From positions 1 through 44,795 of the IMG/VR virus record IMGVR_UViG_3300037042_004318: a stretch of 44,795 nt of DNA. One strand, 5' to 3'. The translations under genes and the position numbers were made by a program. The notes under the pieces were generated by a model that ran no database searches, had not been told where the DNA came from, and was given only the letters and a program-made list of their open reading frames with translations. Of the stretch, positions 44,014-44,795 are shown piece by piece; position 1 is the first letter of the stretch; each line of letters begins with the position of its first letter. The DNA comes from a virus.

Positions 44014-44058
44014 ATGAATTTAATTTATCAGATTGGAGAGAACTATTGGAAGTCTTAA
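44014..44058 (+). pseudogene. Truncated copy of the start of the 98-aa gene
   Basis: ATG at 44014 encodes MNLIYQIGENYWK, then Ser and a TAA made by the first CRISPR repeat. It matches the start of the gene at 44309 (36 of 38 bases). The leftover is an apparent duplicated 5' end cut off by the array. Confidence 0.8.
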
Positions 44059-44310
44059 TCCTTGTTTTACTGGATATTACTCGCTGATTTCTTGATCATT
44101 TAATTGTATGTCGGATTTTTCACTAGTCTTAATCCTTGTTTTACTGGATATTACTCGCTGATAAATGTGATAAAAGGAGCTACCTTCAATGCTTCTATTG
44201 TCTTAATCCTTGTTTTACTGGATATTACTCGCTGATCTGCACTGCAAAAGCAGTACGCATTCGAAATTGCCTAGTCTTAATCCTTGTTTTACTGGATATT
44301 ACTCGCTGAT
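44052..44310. CRISPR. CRISPR mini-array: four 37-bp repeats, three 37-bp spacers
   Basis: Repeats at 44052-44088, 44126-44162, 44200-44236 and 44274-44310 are identical. Each begins GTCTTAATCCTTG and ends ATTACTCGCTGAT. Spacers at 44089-44125, 44163-44199 and 44237-44273 are unrelated to each other and each exactly 37 bp, so the period is a constant 74. Each repeat can fold, TAATCC pairing GGATTA with one bulged A. No cas gene lies in the window. Direction of transcription is undetermined; the flanking genes are on the plus strand. Type of the matching system is not assigned. Confidence 0.93.
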
Positions 44311-44605
44311 GAATTTAATTTATCAGATAGGAAAGAACTATTGGAATAGTGATTCTGATGGTTGGCAACATTGGGTTGATCAAAAGGTGATTAGCTATCA
44401 TGCTACCCAAGAAGGTGCTCAAAAGCAGATTGAAGTTTTATTGGCTAAAGAACTAATAGATTCTCAAAATAGATTAGTACAACCTGATGCTGAATATATT
44501 AAGAGATGCGCTGATCAAGCTACAAGGAATTATCTTACCTTGGATGAAAATGGTGAAATTGATGAACCATTATACTATTGCAGAAGTATTGTTCTGTTAG
44601 ATTGA
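44309..44605 (+). CDS. Hypothetical phage protein, 98 aa, start codon shared with the CRISPR repeat
   Basis: ATG at 44309 uses the last two bases (AT) of repeat 4 plus the next G; MNLIYQIGKNYWNSDSDGWQ follows. The protein is acidic and helical (THATQEGAQ-type middle, then LIDSQNRLVQPDAEYIKRCA) with no known motif. The frame also extends upstream to 44210 through a repeat and a spacer, but that part is not real coding. The duplicated start upstream of the array (44014) supports this start. Upstream expression signals may have been changed by the array. Confidence 0.78.
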   Translation: MNLIYQIGKNYWNSDSDGWQHWVDQKVISYHATQEGAQKQIEVLLAKELIDSQNRLVQPDAEYIKRCADQATRNYLTLDENGEIDEPLYYCRSIVLLD

Positions 44606-44762
44606 TTAATAAGGTGCTACAAAATGTTATACCAAAGCTGAACATTATTAAATAATGTCGTACTTATGGTGGATAAACAGCCTTATTTATTGACTTACTT
44701 GGAGGTAATAAGAGTTCGATTCTCTTTATAGTCACATTTATTTATTTAAAACTTAGACAATT
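44606..44762 (+). other. Gene-free stretch with palindrome and T-arm-like fold
   Basis: It holds a 17-bp perfect inverted repeat ACATTATT, A, AATAATGT (44642-44658). It also holds a fold at 44691-44734: TGACT pairing AGTCA around a small hairpin (TAC/GTA) and a T-arm-like AAGAG, TTCGATT, CTCTT. A full tRNA could not be drawn. Confidence 0.45.
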
Positions 44763-44795
44763 ATGAAAGCAATTATTAGACAAAAATTTGATGAT
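44763..44795 (+). CDS. Start of a gene running off the right edge
   Basis: ATG at 44763 opens MKAIIRQKFDD to the window end with no stop. Eleven codons are too few to name; it is listed because the start follows a plausible spacer and fits the plus-strand series. Confidence 0.4.
   Translation, partial: MKAIIRQKFDD

Noticed and set aside
44210-44605. Longer reading of the last gene, starting in repeat 3
   Set aside because: The extension translates repeat and spacer sequence. The duplicated gene start at 44014 shows that the true start is at 44309.
44606-44736. An ordinary full-length tRNA at the right edge
   Set aside because: The TTCGATT arm is good, but no 5' partner for a 7-bp acceptor stem and no anticodon arm could be found at the right distance.

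Overview
The window looks like part of the genome of a crAss-like phage (order Crassvirales), so the host is probably a member of the Bacteroidota. This rests on protein features and gene order, not on a database search. DNA is AT-rich. A very long minus-strand block runs, in transcription order from about 41.7 kb down to 1: winged-helix protein, IHF-like protein, zinc ribbon, small proteins, large terminase, portal, scaffold-like protein, major capsid protein, a set of virion proteins with Thr/Ser-rich linkers, a second IHF-like (ring-type) protein, tail-tube/ring proteins, a giant tail stabilisation protein, and four giant virion cargo proteins. The last of these runs off the left edge. Most genes abut or overlap by 1-4 bases (TAATG and ATGA junctions), so this is one packaging and virion-assembly operon set. 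Long genes are open in the standard bacterial code, so no stop recoding is needed.

Mobile and processing elements interrupt the packaging module. The terminase carries a 367-residue intein with both LAGLIDADG motifs, and a free-standing gene of the HNH/AP2-like homing endonuclease type sits between terminase and portal. Hairpins follow the capsid gene and a neighbouring virion gene. A 54-nt tRNA-like element with no D-arm lies just after the capsid gene.

At about 41.7-41.9 kb transcription diverges. The plus-strand side (41.9 kb to the right edge) holds small genes of unknown function separated by long AT-rich spacers with several perfect inverted repeats. The first of these genes is visibly richer in GC and ends in a UUCG-loop terminator.

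The most striking feature is at 44052-44310: four identical 37-bp repeats separated by three unique spacers of exactly 37 bp. This is a CRISPR mini-array carried by the phage, with no cas gene in the window. It is bracketed by two near-identical copies (36 of 38 bases) of the start of a 98-codon gene. The upstream copy hits a stop inside the first repeat. The downstream, complete copy takes the first two bases of its ATG from the last repeat. The array therefore seems to have been inserted into, or between copies of, a small phage gene. It could provide guides for the host's CRISPR machinery against competing phages.
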